DNA from: Verrucomicrobiota bacterium
Lineage (GTDB): Bacteria > Verrucomicrobiota > Verrucomicrobiia > Opitutales > Opitutaceae
Direction: 5' to 3'
DNA length: 64,000 bases
Assembly: GCA_028293545.1 (NCBI GenBank)
Contig: JAQGOP010000043.1
Span: forward strand, 127,651-191,650
The position numbers and the translations under genes are program-made. Shown piece by piece: positions 33,872 through 42,404 of the stretch. How positions within the stretch are numbered: position 1 is the stretch's first letter; the number at the start of each line of letters is the position of its first letter. The notes beneath the pieces are model-generated. The model searched no databases. It was not told the origin of the DNA and saw only the letters and a list, made by a program, of their open reading frames with translations.

Positions 33872-34447
33872 ATGATCGCGAGTTCCGCGCTGTCCTGCCC
33901 GAAATGCCAGCGAACGCTCGACGAGCTTTCGTGGCATGACAGTTCGGGCGGGCGCTGCCGGCAGTGCAACGCGGAGTTCGTATTCGTGGAATTTCCCGCG
34001 CTGACACGCGCCCCGACGCGGGTCACGCCAAAGGCCGTGGTGGTGTCGGAGCACGCGACGTGTTTTTTCCACGCGCAGAACGAGGCGGAGTCCGTCTGTG
34101 AATCCTGCGGGCGCATGCTGTGCGCGGTGTGCACGGTGGAATTTTCGGGCCGGCGCCTTTGTCCCAGCTGCATCGCCCTGGCGCGCAAGTCGCCGAAGGC
34201 CGCGTCGACCCACCGCGTGCTGTACGGCGGCATCGCGCTTTCGCTGGCGATCCTGCCGCTTTTCCTGTGGCCCTTCACGGCGGTGACGGCGCCGCTGTCG
34301 CTGGGGTTCGTAATTTTTGGCTGGCGCAAGCCGGGGAGCTTGGTCGGCGGGGGCCGCGCGAGGCTGATCATCGCGGGGATGCTGGCGCTGATGGAAATCG
34401 CGGCGTGGATTGTCGTGCTCGCCTTCGGATTCACGCGCCACCGCTAA
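33872..34447 (+). CDS. Zinc-ribbon/B-box-like membrane protein
   Basis: A 191-residue protein with an N-terminal zinc ribbon (CPKCQRTLDEL, CRQCNAEF) and a second B-box-like finger (CFFHAQNEAESVCESCGRMLCAVCTVEF, then CPSCIALAR). Two hydrophobic stretches follow (GGIALSLAILPLFLWPF and LIIAGMLALMEIAAWIVVLAFGF). It starts 8 bp after the GYF/RDD gene. Similar zinc-finger-plus-DUF4190-like membrane proteins are common in Verrucomicrobia, with no assigned function. Confidence 0.75.
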   Translation: MIASSALSCPKCQRTLDELSWHDSSGGRCRQCNAEFVFVEFPALTRAPTRVTPKAVVVSEHATCFFHAQNEAESVCESCGRMLCAVCTVEFSGRRLCPSCIALARKSPKAASTHRVLYGGIALSLAILPLFLWPFTAVTAPLSLGFVIFGWRKPGSLVGGGRARLIIAGMLALMEIAAWIVVLAFGFTRHR

Positions 34448-34451
34448 TCCC

Positions 34452-34964
34452 ATGCCCAAGACCCCACGCACTTACCAGCGGCTCACACGGCCGACATCGT
34501 CGATCGGCAGCTACAACAGCCTCTGGGTCGCGAAGGACCATTTGCTGATCGTGAAGTCGAACGGTTATTCCGAGGAATACCAGCAGCTCCAGCTGCGGGA
34601 CATCCAGGGCATCTGCATCGTCGATTCGGGTCGCCGATTCAATTGGGCCCTCGGCTGGGGGACGGTCGCCGCGGTCAGCGGCCTGTTCACGATCGGATCC
34701 TATTTCGCCCACGAGACGCCGTGGGTTTCGGGGGTGATCCTGATTCCCTCCCTGGTCGCGTTCACTTGGAATCAACTGCTGGGGGCAGGTTGCCAGGTCG
34801 TGGTGATGACGGGCGTGCAAGCGGCGAAGCTGCCTTCGCTGGTGCGCTGGCCGAAGGCGCGGAAGGTGCTCGCGCGGATTCGCCCGTTGATCGATGCGGC
34901 CCAGGCCGACCTCCTGACCCAGCCGGTGGCTGCGCCGGTCGAACCGCCACCTCCGCTGGTGTGA
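34452..34964 (+). CDS. Membrane protein of unknown function
   Basis: A 170-residue protein with a beta-rich N-terminal domain that looks PH-like (SYNSLWVAKDHLLIVKSNGYSEEYQQLQLRDIQGI), two hydrophobic segments in the middle (WGTVAAVSGLFTIGSYF, VSGVILIPSLVAFTWNQLL) and a cytoplasmic tail ending Pro-rich. It starts 5 bp after the zinc-ribbon gene and ends 3 bp before the next start, so it belongs to the same operon. Confidence 0.7.
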   Translation: MPKTPRTYQRLTRPTSSIGSYNSLWVAKDHLLIVKSNGYSEEYQQLQLRDIQGICIVDSGRRFNWALGWGTVAAVSGLFTIGSYFAHETPWVSGVILIPSLVAFTWNQLLGAGCQVVVMTGVQAAKLPSLVRWPKARKVLARIRPLIDAAQADLLTQPVAAPVEPPPPLV

Positions 34965-34966
34965 GC

Positions 34967-35311
34967 ATGATCGCGCCCGCGCCCTTTGCCGACGGCACGC
35001 TGCGCGCGCGGCGCTGCGTGCGTCATGGCGATCGCGAGGCCGCGGCGCGATGCCCGGAGTGCGGGCGTTTTTTCTGCCGGGAATGCGTGGTCGAGCACGA
35101 CGGGAAAATCCTGTGCGCGGACTGCCTTGCGCGGAGCGCGGTCGCCAGCCGCGCCGCGCACCGGGGTCGCGGCATTCGCCGTTCGCTCGGCCTGGCTGCG
35201 GCGGTGATGTTCACGTGGCTGATTTTTTATGGGGCGGGCCTGCTGCTGTTGCGGATCCCCGCCTCGTTTCACGAGGGCACGGTCTGGCAGACGGAGGCAC
35301 CGGCGCCATGA
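34967..35311 (+). CDS. Small B-box zinc-finger membrane protein
   Basis: A 114-residue protein. One B-box-like zinc finger, CVRHGDREAAARCPECGRFFCRECVVEHDGKILCADC, is followed by a single membrane helix (SLGLAAAVMFTWLIFYGAGLLLL). It resembles the second finger of the protein encoded at 33872, so the two may share a role in binding partners at the membrane. Its stop overlaps the next start (ATGA). Confidence 0.75.
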   Translation: MIAPAPFADGTLRARRCVRHGDREAAARCPECGRFFCRECVVEHDGKILCADCLARSAVASRAAHRGRGIRRSLGLAAAVMFTWLIFYGAGLLLLRIPASFHEGTVWQTEAPAP

Positions 35312-36954
35312 GCCGGCGCGAGGCCCGCGATCCCGCGGCTGGCCCGACTGCGGTTGAACTGGTCGAAGAGAGCGTGCACCTGCTGCGGACGGCGGCGCCG
35401 GGGACGATGCTCGTCTATTACGCGGGCTCGATTCCGTTCACGCTCGGCCTGTTGTTTTTTTGGGCGCACACGACGTGGTTCGCGCCGACGGGAGTGGAGC
35501 TGGCGTGGTCGGCGTTGGGCCTGACCGTGCTCTTCGGCGCAATGAAGGCGGCGCACGCGGATTTTTGCGCCCGGTTGCTCGCGCAGCGACTGGGTGCGAG
35601 TTCGCGGACGAGGGATGGGCGCGGCTGGGCCAGGCTGGCGGCGGACTCGTTTCGCGTCCAGGCGTTCGGGTTGGTGATCCTGCCGCTTTCCTTGTTGGCG
35701 GGCGTGCCGTTTGGCTGGGTCTACGCGTACTTCCAGAATCTCAGCGTGCTGGCGGACGAAGCGGACGCGACGACGGTGGCGCGCTCGCAGGCCGCGCTCT
35801 GGCCGGGCCAGAACCACCTTGGGCTGTTGATTTTTTTTGGGCTGGCGCTGTGTGCGTGGATCAACCTGGCGGGGGCGTTGTGGATGGTGCCGTGGTTCGC
35901 GAACCGCGTGCTGGGGATTGAAAACGTGTTCGGGCTTTCCGGGCGGTGGTTTCTCAACACGACGTCGCTCGCGTCGGTGACAATGTTGACGTGGCTGGCG
36001 GTGGATCCGTTGTCGAAGGCGTTTTATACGCTGCGGGTTTTCCACGGCCGCGCGCGGCGGACGGGCGAGGATGTGCGGGCGGATTTGCACGCGGCGCGGC
36101 CGAGCGGGCGGGCGCTGGCGGCGGTGATGCTGCTGATGCTGGCCGGGTCGATGGTCCCTGGCCTGCGCGCGGCCGAAGCCGTTGCACCGGTTCCCTCGAA
36201 GATCAGCGCGGGCCGGCTCGACCAGGCGATCGAACACACGCTGGCGGGGCGCAATTTCCAGTGGCGGCTTCGCCCGGTGCCGGTGATCAGGCCGGCGTCG
36301 GGCGACGGTCCCATCTATCGTTTCATCCAGGCCGGCGCGGATTGGGTGGTCGAGGCGGCGCGGACGGTCGGCCGCGCCATCGGCCGGGCGTTCAAGTGGT
36401 TCTCCGATTTGTTTCGATCCTCGGCGCCGCCCGCGGCCCCCAGCGACAGCGGGGTGAGCGGGGCGGTGCTGGGCGACCTGATGATCGTGATCTCGATCGC
36501 GATCGGCGCGGGCCTGCTGACCTGGGTGGGAATGGCGGTGTGGAAACGCGCGCGTGAAACCAGGGCGCCGACGTTGAACGCACGCCTGACTGCAGTGCCC
36601 GTGCCGGACCTGAATGATGAAAACACGCAGGCCGCGCAGTTGCCGACCGACGGCTGGCTCGCGCTCGCGCGGGAGCAGATGGCGCGCGGGGAATGGCGGC
36701 TCGCGTTGCGCGCGCTGCACCTCGCAATGCTGGCGCGGCTGGCGGCGGAGGGCTGGGTGTCGCTGGCGAAATTCAAAACCAACCTCGACTACGAGCGGGA
36801 ACTGCGCCGGCGCGCGGTCGCGCGCGGGGAATTGCCGGAGCGATTCGCGCAACGTCGGCGGTTTTTTGAAGCGGCATGGTATGGGCGGGCGGAGCCGGCG
36901 GAATCGGAGGCGCGCGCCTGGCTGGCTGAACTCGAACCCGGGTCGAAGCCATGA
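35308..36954 (+). CDS. DUF4129-like multi-pass membrane protein
   Basis: A 548-residue protein with about six N-terminal membrane helices. A further helix near the end, LGDLMIVISIAIGAGLLTWVGMAVW, is followed by a cytoplasmic helical domain (GWLALAREQMARGEWRLALRALHLAMLARLAAEGWVSL) that resembles the DUF4129 tail of MoxR-cluster proteins. The central loop, with a Pro-rich periplasmic part, lies between residues 290 and 400. It overlaps its neighbours on both sides by 4 bp. Such proteins occur with DUF58, DUF4350 and MoxR genes and are presumed envelope components of a chaperone-like complex. Confidence 0.75.
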   Translation: MSRREARDPAAGPTAVELVEESVHLLRTAAPGTMLVYYAGSIPFTLGLLFFWAHTTWFAPTGVELAWSALGLTVLFGAMKAAHADFCARLLAQRLGASSRTRDGRGWARLAADSFRVQAFGLVILPLSLLAGVPFGWVYAYFQNLSVLADEADATTVARSQAALWPGQNHLGLLIFFGLALCAWINLAGALWMVPWFANRVLGIENVFGLSGRWFLNTTSLASVTMLTWLAVDPLSKAFYTLRVFHGRARRTGEDVRADLHAARPSGRALAAVMLLMLAGSMVPGLRAAEAVAPVPSKISAGRLDQAIEHTLAGRNFQWRLRPVPVIRPASGDGPIYRFIQAGADWVVEAARTVGRAIGRAFKWFSDLFRSSAPPAAPSDSGVSGAVLGDLMIVISIAIGAGLLTWVGMAVWKRARETRAPTLNARLTAVPVPDLNDENTQAAQLPTDGWLALAREQMARGEWRLALRALHLAMLARLAAEGWVSLAKFKTNLDYERELRRRAVARGELPERFAQRRRFFEAAWYGRAEPAESEARAWLAELEPGSKP

Positions 36955-38156
36955 GCCGTCGCGTCCAAGTCACCTTGTTGGTTGCGCTGCTCGTGGCTTT
37001 GGCGGCGAGCCTCGCGGTGCTCTATCGGCTGCGGATGGGGCAGGGTGATGTTTTCCCGACGTATTCCACGCTGCGCGCGGACCCGGTGGGCTTGCGCGCC
37101 CTTTATGAAAGTCTCGACGAAATCCCCGGGGTGCGCGTGACGCGATGGCTGAAGCCGATCGGCCAGTTGCCGGCGAGCCCGGCGCGCACCGTGATGATCG
37201 TGGGGCTCACGACGGCGCAGTGGGAGAGCTTTTCCGCGGAGGAATTTTCCGCGCTCGACGCGGCGGTGCGCGGAGGAAGCCGGCTGGTGATCACCCTCCA
37301 GGCGCCGGCCGATCTTGAGCCGCTGAAGGTGCATCCCGAGGCCCCGGTGAAGCCCAAGGAGGAGGAGAAGGCGAAGGATAAGCCCGATGGGAAAAAGCCA
37401 ACCCCGCAGCCTCGTGGGCGCCTGCCGGCGGAAGAAACCGCCGCCGAAAAATTGCCGGCGCGAATGGACCTGGCGAAATTGTGGGGCTTGGAATTAAAGC
37501 GGCGCCCGTTTCGCGGGAGCGTGCGCCGGGCGGTTGGCGTTGACGCGACCCTGCCCGCGCAACTGGCGTGGAACAGCGGCGTTTATTTCCTCCCGAGGCA
37601 AGGCGCGGGGTGGAAGGCGATTTATTCCGCCCCGGACCCGATGGTGCTGGAGCGCCCGCTCGGGCTGGGGTCGATCGTCGTGGCGGGGAGCTCTTATTTC
37701 CTGAGCAACGAAGCTTTGCAGCGCGACCGCGCGGTGAGCCTCCTCGTGCTGGTGGTGGGCCAGCAGTCCCGCGTGGAATTCGTCGAGAGCCACCTCGGGG
37801 TGGAGGCCAATCCGGGCATCGCGGCGCTCGCGCGGCGATACGGCCTGGCTCCCGCGTTTTTTTCGCTGCTGGTGCTGGCGGGGCTGTTCGCATGGCGGCG
37901 CATGGCGCATTTCGTGCCGCCGAACGAAACGACGGATCGCATTGTGCTGAAGTACAACCAGACGGCGGGCTTGGGGGCATTGCTGCGGCGGGCGGTGCGC
38001 CCGGCCGACTTGATGGCAGCCTGCGCCGCGGAATGGCGGGTCACGGCGAGGCCGGCCGATCGCGAGCGGGCCGACGCCGTGCTCACGCAGCCGGGCCGCC
38101 GGGCCGGGCCGGCCGATCTTTATAACGCTGTGCTGGGCGCGTTGCGCCGGCGCTGA
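36951..38156 (+). CDS. DUF4350 domain membrane protein
   Basis: A 401-residue protein with an N-terminal membrane segment (VTLLVALLVALAASLAVLY). The DUF4350 region is built on YSTLRADPVGLRALYESLDEIPGVRVTRW and MIVGLTTAQWESFSAEEFSALDAAVRGGSRLVIT, a Rossmann-like module. A charged Lys/Pro-rich insert lies near residues 125-160. A second membrane segment is at about 300-320 (FFSLLVLAGLFAWRRM), followed by a helical tail. It overlaps the DUF4129-like gene by 4 bp. DUF4350 proteins nearly always neighbour MoxR and DUF58. Confidence 0.82.
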   Translation: MSRRVQVTLLVALLVALAASLAVLYRLRMGQGDVFPTYSTLRADPVGLRALYESLDEIPGVRVTRWLKPIGQLPASPARTVMIVGLTTAQWESFSAEEFSALDAAVRGGSRLVITLQAPADLEPLKVHPEAPVKPKEEEKAKDKPDGKKPTPQPRGRLPAEETAAEKLPARMDLAKLWGLELKRRPFRGSVRRAVGVDATLPAQLAWNSGVYFLPRQGAGWKAIYSAPDPMVLERPLGLGSIVVAGSSYFLSNEALQRDRAVSLLVLVVGQQSRVEFVESHLGVEANPGIAALARRYGLAPAFFSLLVLAGLFAWRRMAHFVPPNETTDRIVLKYNQTAGLGALLRRAVRPADLMAACAAEWRVTARPADRERADAVLTQPGRRAGPADLYNAVLGALRRR

Positions 38157-38170
38157 AAAACATTTCACCC

Positions 38171-39136
38171 ATGAATCCATCCCTCGCTTCGCTCACCACC
38201 ACGCTGGCCTCGGCTCGCGCGGAAGTTGCCAAGATTGTCATTGGCCAGGACTCCGCGGTCGAACTCGCGCTGATCGCGCTGCTCACGCACCAGCACGCGT
38301 TGATTGAAGGCGTGCCGGGTGTCGCGAAGACCCTGCTCGTGCGCACGCTTGGCCGGGTGCTGGGGGTGGAGAGCGGGCGCGTGCAATTCACGCCGGACCT
38401 GATGCCGGCGGACATCACGGGGACGAATGTGTTCAACCTCCAGACCAACCAGTTCACGCTGATCCGCGGGCCGGTGTTCACCGCGTTCCTGCTGGCGGAC
38501 GAAATCAACCGCGCGCCGGCGAAAACGCAGTCGGCGCTGCTGCAGGCGATGCAGGAGCGCGCGGTGACGATCGACCGCGACACGCATGCGCTGGATGTGA
38601 ATTTCACGGTGTTCGCCACGCAGAATCCCGCCGACTCCGAAGGCACGTACCCGCTGCCCGAGGCGCAGAAGGATCGGTTCATGGTGAAGATCAAGATGGA
38701 GCCGCCGGCGCGCGCCGAGGAGCTGATGCTCGCGCAGCGCATGCTCGGCACCGATACGCCCGAGGCGATGCTCGCGGCCGGAGCGGTGCAGCCGGTGTTG
38801 GGCGCCGGGGGGCTGGCGGAATTGCGCGGGGGGCTTGGCAACGTCGTGGTGCGCGAGGAAATCGTGGCGTATGTCGTGGACCTCGTGCGCAGCACGCGCA
38901 CGCACGAGAGCGTGCTCGTGGGCGCGGGCCCGCGCGCGACGCAATCGCTGCTGCTCGGGTCGCGGGCGAAGGCGGCGCTCGAAGGCCGCGATTATGTGAC
39001 GCCGGATGACGCGCGCAGCCTGGCGGGGCCGGTCCTCGGGCATCGCCTCGTGCTGCGGCCGGAATTCGAAATCGAGGGACTCACGGTCGACGAGGTTTTG
39101 ACACGGATCCTCGAGCAGGTGGCCGTCCCGCGCTAA
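38171..39136 (+). CDS. MoxR-family AAA+ ATPase
   Basis: A 321-residue MoxR AAA+ ATPase, a chaperone-like enzyme proposed to mature or insert cofactors into partner proteins, often those with VWA/DUF58 domains. Walker A is GVPGVAKT, Walker B LLADEINRA, sensor VFATQNP, and the characteristic LLQAMQERAVTIDRDTH loop and GTYPLPEAQKDRFMVKIKM follow. The C-terminal lid includes GPRATQSLLLGSRAKAALEGRDYVTPDDA. It sits between the membrane genes and the DUF58 gene, the usual order. Confidence 0.95.
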   Translation: MNPSLASLTTTLASARAEVAKIVIGQDSAVELALIALLTHQHALIEGVPGVAKTLLVRTLGRVLGVESGRVQFTPDLMPADITGTNVFNLQTNQFTLIRGPVFTAFLLADEINRAPAKTQSALLQAMQERAVTIDRDTHALDVNFTVFATQNPADSEGTYPLPEAQKDRFMVKIKMEPPARAEELMLAQRMLGTDTPEAMLAAGAVQPVLGAGGLAELRGGLGNVVVREEIVAYVVDLVRSTRTHESVLVGAGPRATQSLLLGSRAKAALEGRDYVTPDDARSLAGPVLGHRLVLRPEFEIEGLTVDEVLTRILEQVAVPR

Positions 39137-39149
39137 CCTCCCAGCGCCG

Positions 39150-40484
39150 ATGAATTTTGTCCCCGCATCCCGTCTCATCGGCCTGGCCGCGGTCATCGCG
39201 GCGCTGGCGGCGGTCGCCGGACCGCTGGCGGAGTGGATGCCCGCGTGGTTCGCGCTGGCGGCGGCGGCGGTGCTGCTGGCGGGGGCGGACCTGGTCGTGA
39301 GCCTGCTGGGCGCGACACGGTTGGCGCCGACGCTTCCGCCGATCGTGCGTTTCAGCAAGGACCGGCCGGGGATGGTGCCGATTTCATTTCCGCTGACGGC
39401 CGGCGTGGGGCGGCGCATCCGGTTCGGGCTCGGGTTGCCGGACGCCTTTGAAGCGAAAGCGGAGGAGGCGCAGGTGAATTTGCCGGCGGGCACGGGTTCG
39501 GCGCGGATCGAATGGGAATGCACCCCGCGCCGGCGCGGGCGTTTTGAAACGGCGGTCGCCGCCATTGAAACCGGATCACGGCTGGGTTTCTGGCGCCTGC
39601 GCCAGCGGGTCAACCTGGCCTGCGACCTGCGGGTTTACCCGAACCTGCTCAGCGAGCGTCGCCAGCTGGCCGCGCTGTTCCTGGCGCGCGGGCAGCAGGG
39701 TGCGATCGTGCGTCGCACGGTCGGGCGCGGGCGGGAGTTTGAAAAACTCCGGGAGTATCTGCCGGGCGATGGGTTCGATGAGATCCACTGGAAGGCGACG
39801 GCGAAACGCGGTCGGCCGGTGACGAAGATTTTCCAGGCGGAGCGCACGCAGGAAATTTACGTCGTGATCGATCGATCGCGGCTGAGCGCGCGGCCGCTAG
39901 GGCAGGACGGCGTGACGCAGACGGTGCTCGAGCGTTACCTGACCGCGTCGCTTGTGCTGCTGCTGGCGGCGGAGCGGCAGGGGGATCGGTTCGGGTTGGT
40001 CGCGTATGACGACCGGGTGCGGGTTTTCCTGCGGGCGGGGCGGGGCCGCGGCCACTACGGCGCGGCGCGCGAAGCGGCGCTGGCGCTGACGCCCAGCGAT
40101 TCGACGCCGGACATGGCGGAAGTGGTGCGGCACCTGCGCATGCAGCTGCGGAGGCGCGCACTGTTATTTTTCCTGACGGACCTGACCGATCCGGTGCTCG
40201 CGGAAGATTTCACCAAGCAGGTGAGGCTGCTCGCGCGCCAGCATCTCGTGTTCGTGAGCCAGCTTCGTGCGCCGGGGGTGGGGCCGCTGTTCATGGGCGC
40301 GGAGGTGAAGGACGACGCGGAAGTGTATGCGCGACTGGCGGGCCATGTCCGCTGGGCGGAGGGGCGCGCGCTGGGGCAGCGCTTGAAGCCGCTGGGTGTG
40401 ACCTCGGCGGTGCTGGAGAATGAAACCTTGGCGGCGCAGTTGGTCACGCAGTACCTGCAGGTGAAGCGGAGGCAGGCGCTGTGA
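39150..40484 (+). CDS. DUF58 domain protein
   Basis: A 444-residue protein. Two membrane segments are in the first 50 residues. A beta-sandwich region follows, then the DUF58 signature REYLPGDGFDEIHWKATAKRGRPVTK near residue 210. The C-terminal half is VWA-like (YVVIDRSRLS, LLLAAERQGDRFGLVAYDDRVRVF, ALLFFLTDLTDP). DUF58 proteins are the standard partners of MoxR ATPases and probably sit at the cytoplasmic membrane face. It overlaps the next gene by 4 bp. Confidence 0.92.
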   Translation: MNFVPASRLIGLAAVIAALAAVAGPLAEWMPAWFALAAAAVLLAGADLVVSLLGATRLAPTLPPIVRFSKDRPGMVPISFPLTAGVGRRIRFGLGLPDAFEAKAEEAQVNLPAGTGSARIEWECTPRRRGRFETAVAAIETGSRLGFWRLRQRVNLACDLRVYPNLLSERRQLAALFLARGQQGAIVRRTVGRGREFEKLREYLPGDGFDEIHWKATAKRGRPVTKIFQAERTQEIYVVIDRSRLSARPLGQDGVTQTVLERYLTASLVLLLAAERQGDRFGLVAYDDRVRVFLRAGRGRGHYGAAREAALALTPSDSTPDMAEVVRHLRMQLRRRALLFFLTDLTDPVLAEDFTKQVRLLARQHLVFVSQLRAPGVGPLFMGAEVKDDAEVYARLAGHVRWAEGRALGQRLKPLGVTSAVLENETLAAQLVTQYLQVKRRQAL

Positions 40485-41491
40485 TCGTCAACCTGGATCG
40501 ATTCATCGGTGACGAGCGGCCGCAGTGGGAGCGGCTCGATGCGCTCCTGAAATCGCTGGCGGTCGACCCGTGGCGCCAGCAATCGCTCGAGGAGGTGCGG
40601 GAGCTCGAGCGTTTATACCAGCGGGCGGTGGCGGACCTGGCGCGGCTGGCGACGTTCGCGGCGGAACCGGAGGTGCGCCGCTACCTGGAAAACCTGGTCG
40701 CGCGGGGACACTCGGAGATCCACGGGATGCATGCGGAAGCGGGACGGCGGTTTCGTCCCTGGCTTTGGCTGACGCGGACGCTCCCGCAAACCTGGCGCCG
40801 GCGCGCGGGCGCTTTCTGGCTGGCGACGCTCTTGATGGTGGCGGGAGGAATTTTTGGCGGGCTGGCGGTCGCGTTTGACCCGGAGGCGAAGGCGGCGCTG
40901 ATGCCGTTTCAAAACCTGAAGGACAGTCCCGGGGAGCGCGTGGCGCGCGAGGAGCGGGAGCGCGGCAAGGAGTTGCAGGATCACAAGGCGACGTTTTCGG
41001 GATCGCTGATGACGCATAACACGCGCGTGACCTTGACGGCCGTGGCGCTGGGGATGACGGCGGGATTGGGGACGCTGATCCTGATGTTTTATAACGGAGT
41101 GGTGCTCGGCGCGGTGGCGATCGACTACGTGCTGGCGGGGCAGACGACGTTCCTCCTCGGGTGGCTGCTGCCGCACGGCGTGGTGGAATTGCCCGCGATG
41201 CTGGTCGGGGGGCAGGCGGGATTTGTGCTCGCGGGCGCGATCCTGGGCCGGGGAAATCGCGAGCGGCTCGCCGCGCGACTGCGCGCGGCGGGGCCGGATG
41301 TGGTGACGCTCTCCTTTGGGGCGGCGTTGATGCTGGTGTGGGCCGGAATGGTGGAGGCGTTTTTTTCGCAGTATCACGAGCCGGTGTTGCCGTATGCGGT
41401 GAAGATCGCGTTTGGGATGGTCGAGCTGGCGGCGCTGGCGTGGTACCTGGCGCGGGCGGGTCGAACGCCTCGGGCGGGAGCAGTGAAATGA
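40481..41491 (+). CDS. SpoIIM-like (stage II sporulation protein M) membrane protein
   Basis: A 336-residue protein. The N-terminal about 95 residues are soluble and helical (WERLDALLKSLAVDPWRQQSLEEVRELERLYQRAVADLARLA). About six membrane segments follow, with the SpoIIM motifs FSGSLMTHNTRVTLTAVALGMTAGLGTLILMFYNGVVLG and LLPHGVVELPAMLVGGQAGFVLA. It is the usual fifth partner in MoxR-DUF58 operons outside sporulating bacteria; a sporulation role is not implied. It overlaps the next gene by 4 bp (ATGA). Confidence 0.9.
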   Translation: MIVNLDRFIGDERPQWERLDALLKSLAVDPWRQQSLEEVRELERLYQRAVADLARLATFAAEPEVRRYLENLVARGHSEIHGMHAEAGRRFRPWLWLTRTLPQTWRRRAGAFWLATLLMVAGGIFGGLAVAFDPEAKAALMPFQNLKDSPGERVAREERERGKELQDHKATFSGSLMTHNTRVTLTAVALGMTAGLGTLILMFYNGVVLGAVAIDYVLAGQTTFLLGWLLPHGVVELPAMLVGGQAGFVLAGAILGRGNRERLAARLRAAGPDVVTLSFGAALMLVWAGMVEAFFSQYHEPVLPYAVKIAFGMVELAALAWYLARAGRTPRAGAVK

Positions 41492-42246
41492 ACGCGGAGC
41501 GCGTCAACGTCGTGCACGTGCGCACGCCCGAGGGCGTGGCCTTCACTTATCGCCTGGCGAGCCCGGTGCTGCGCCTGGCGGCGCTGGCGATCGATTGGGC
41601 GACGGTGTCGGCGGCGTGGTCGTTGATCGCGACGGGCCTGGTGCTGGTGAACGCGGTGAGCCGCGACCTCGCGGGGATGTTCACCGCCATCGGTTATTTC
41701 GTGCTGTCGATCGGCTACAGCATCGCGACGGAGTGGTTGTGGCATGGTCACACCGTCGGCAAACGGCTCGTGCAGCTGCGCGTGGTCGACGAGCGCGGGC
41801 TGCGGCTTACCTTTGCGCAGGTGGCGTTGAGGAATTTATTGCGGGCGGTGGATGTGCTGCCGATGGCGTACCTGGTGGGTGGGGTGACGGCGCTGCTGAG
41901 TCGCAAGGGCCAGCGCCTGGGCGACCTGGCGGCGGGGACGCTGGTGATTTGGGAAATGCCGGAATTGATTCCCGCGTTGGAGGCGGAGGGCGGCGGGAAA
42001 TATAATTCGTTGCGCGCGCATGGCGTGGTCGTGGCGCGATTGCGGCAGGCGGTGAACCCGGGAGAGGCAAGGGCGGCGTGGCAGGCGGTGGCGCGGCGCG
42101 CGGAGTTCGAGGCCGAGTCGAGGGTGAGGTTGTTCGCCGAGCTCGCGGCCCACTTTCGGCGACTGACGCCGATGCCGCCGGAAATCTGGGAGGGTGTTTC
42201 GGACGAGCAGTTCGTGCGCAACGTCGTCGACGTGCTGTACGGCTGA
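41488..42246 (+). CDS. RDD family membrane protein
   Basis: A 252-residue RDD protein, second in the cluster. The RDD core is FTYRLASPVLRLAALAIDWATV, followed by TEWLWHGHTVGKRLVQLRVVDERGLRL and QRLGDLAAGTLVIWE, with three to four membrane helices. A cytoplasmic helical tail of about 90 residues follows. It ends the MoxR operon; a palindromic repeat begins within 10 bp of the stop. Confidence 0.88.
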   Translation: MNAERVNVVHVRTPEGVAFTYRLASPVLRLAALAIDWATVSAAWSLIATGLVLVNAVSRDLAGMFTAIGYFVLSIGYSIATEWLWHGHTVGKRLVQLRVVDERGLRLTFAQVALRNLLRAVDVLPMAYLVGGVTALLSRKGQRLGDLAAGTLVIWEMPELIPALEAEGGGKYNSLRAHGVVVARLRQAVNPGEARAAWQAVARRAEFEAESRVRLFAELAAHFRRLTPMPPEIWEGVSDEQFVRNVVDVLYG

Positions 42247-42253
42247 GCCGATC

Positions 42254-42404
42254 AATACCGGATTGCGGATACCGGATACCGGATAGCTCAGCACCCGCCC
42301 AAGACACCGGCGAACGAGGGACCCGTGCGTGATACTGCCTTTCCTCTCCGGCATCCGGTTTCCGGTTTTGGCTATCCGGTTTCCGGTATCCGCAATCCGC
42401 TATT
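42254..42404. repeat. Inverted repeat of GGATTGCGGATACCGGATA units at convergent gene ends
   Basis: The left arm (42254-42285) contains ACCGGATTGCGGATACCGG, and the right arm (42373-42404) is its near-complement, CCGGTATCCGCAATCCG. The right arm contains the stop codon of the ABC exporter gene on the minus strand (CAATAG-CGGATTGCGG). Related units are present inside that gene near 43190-43300 and inside the VWA gene near 49196. Confidence 0.75.
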
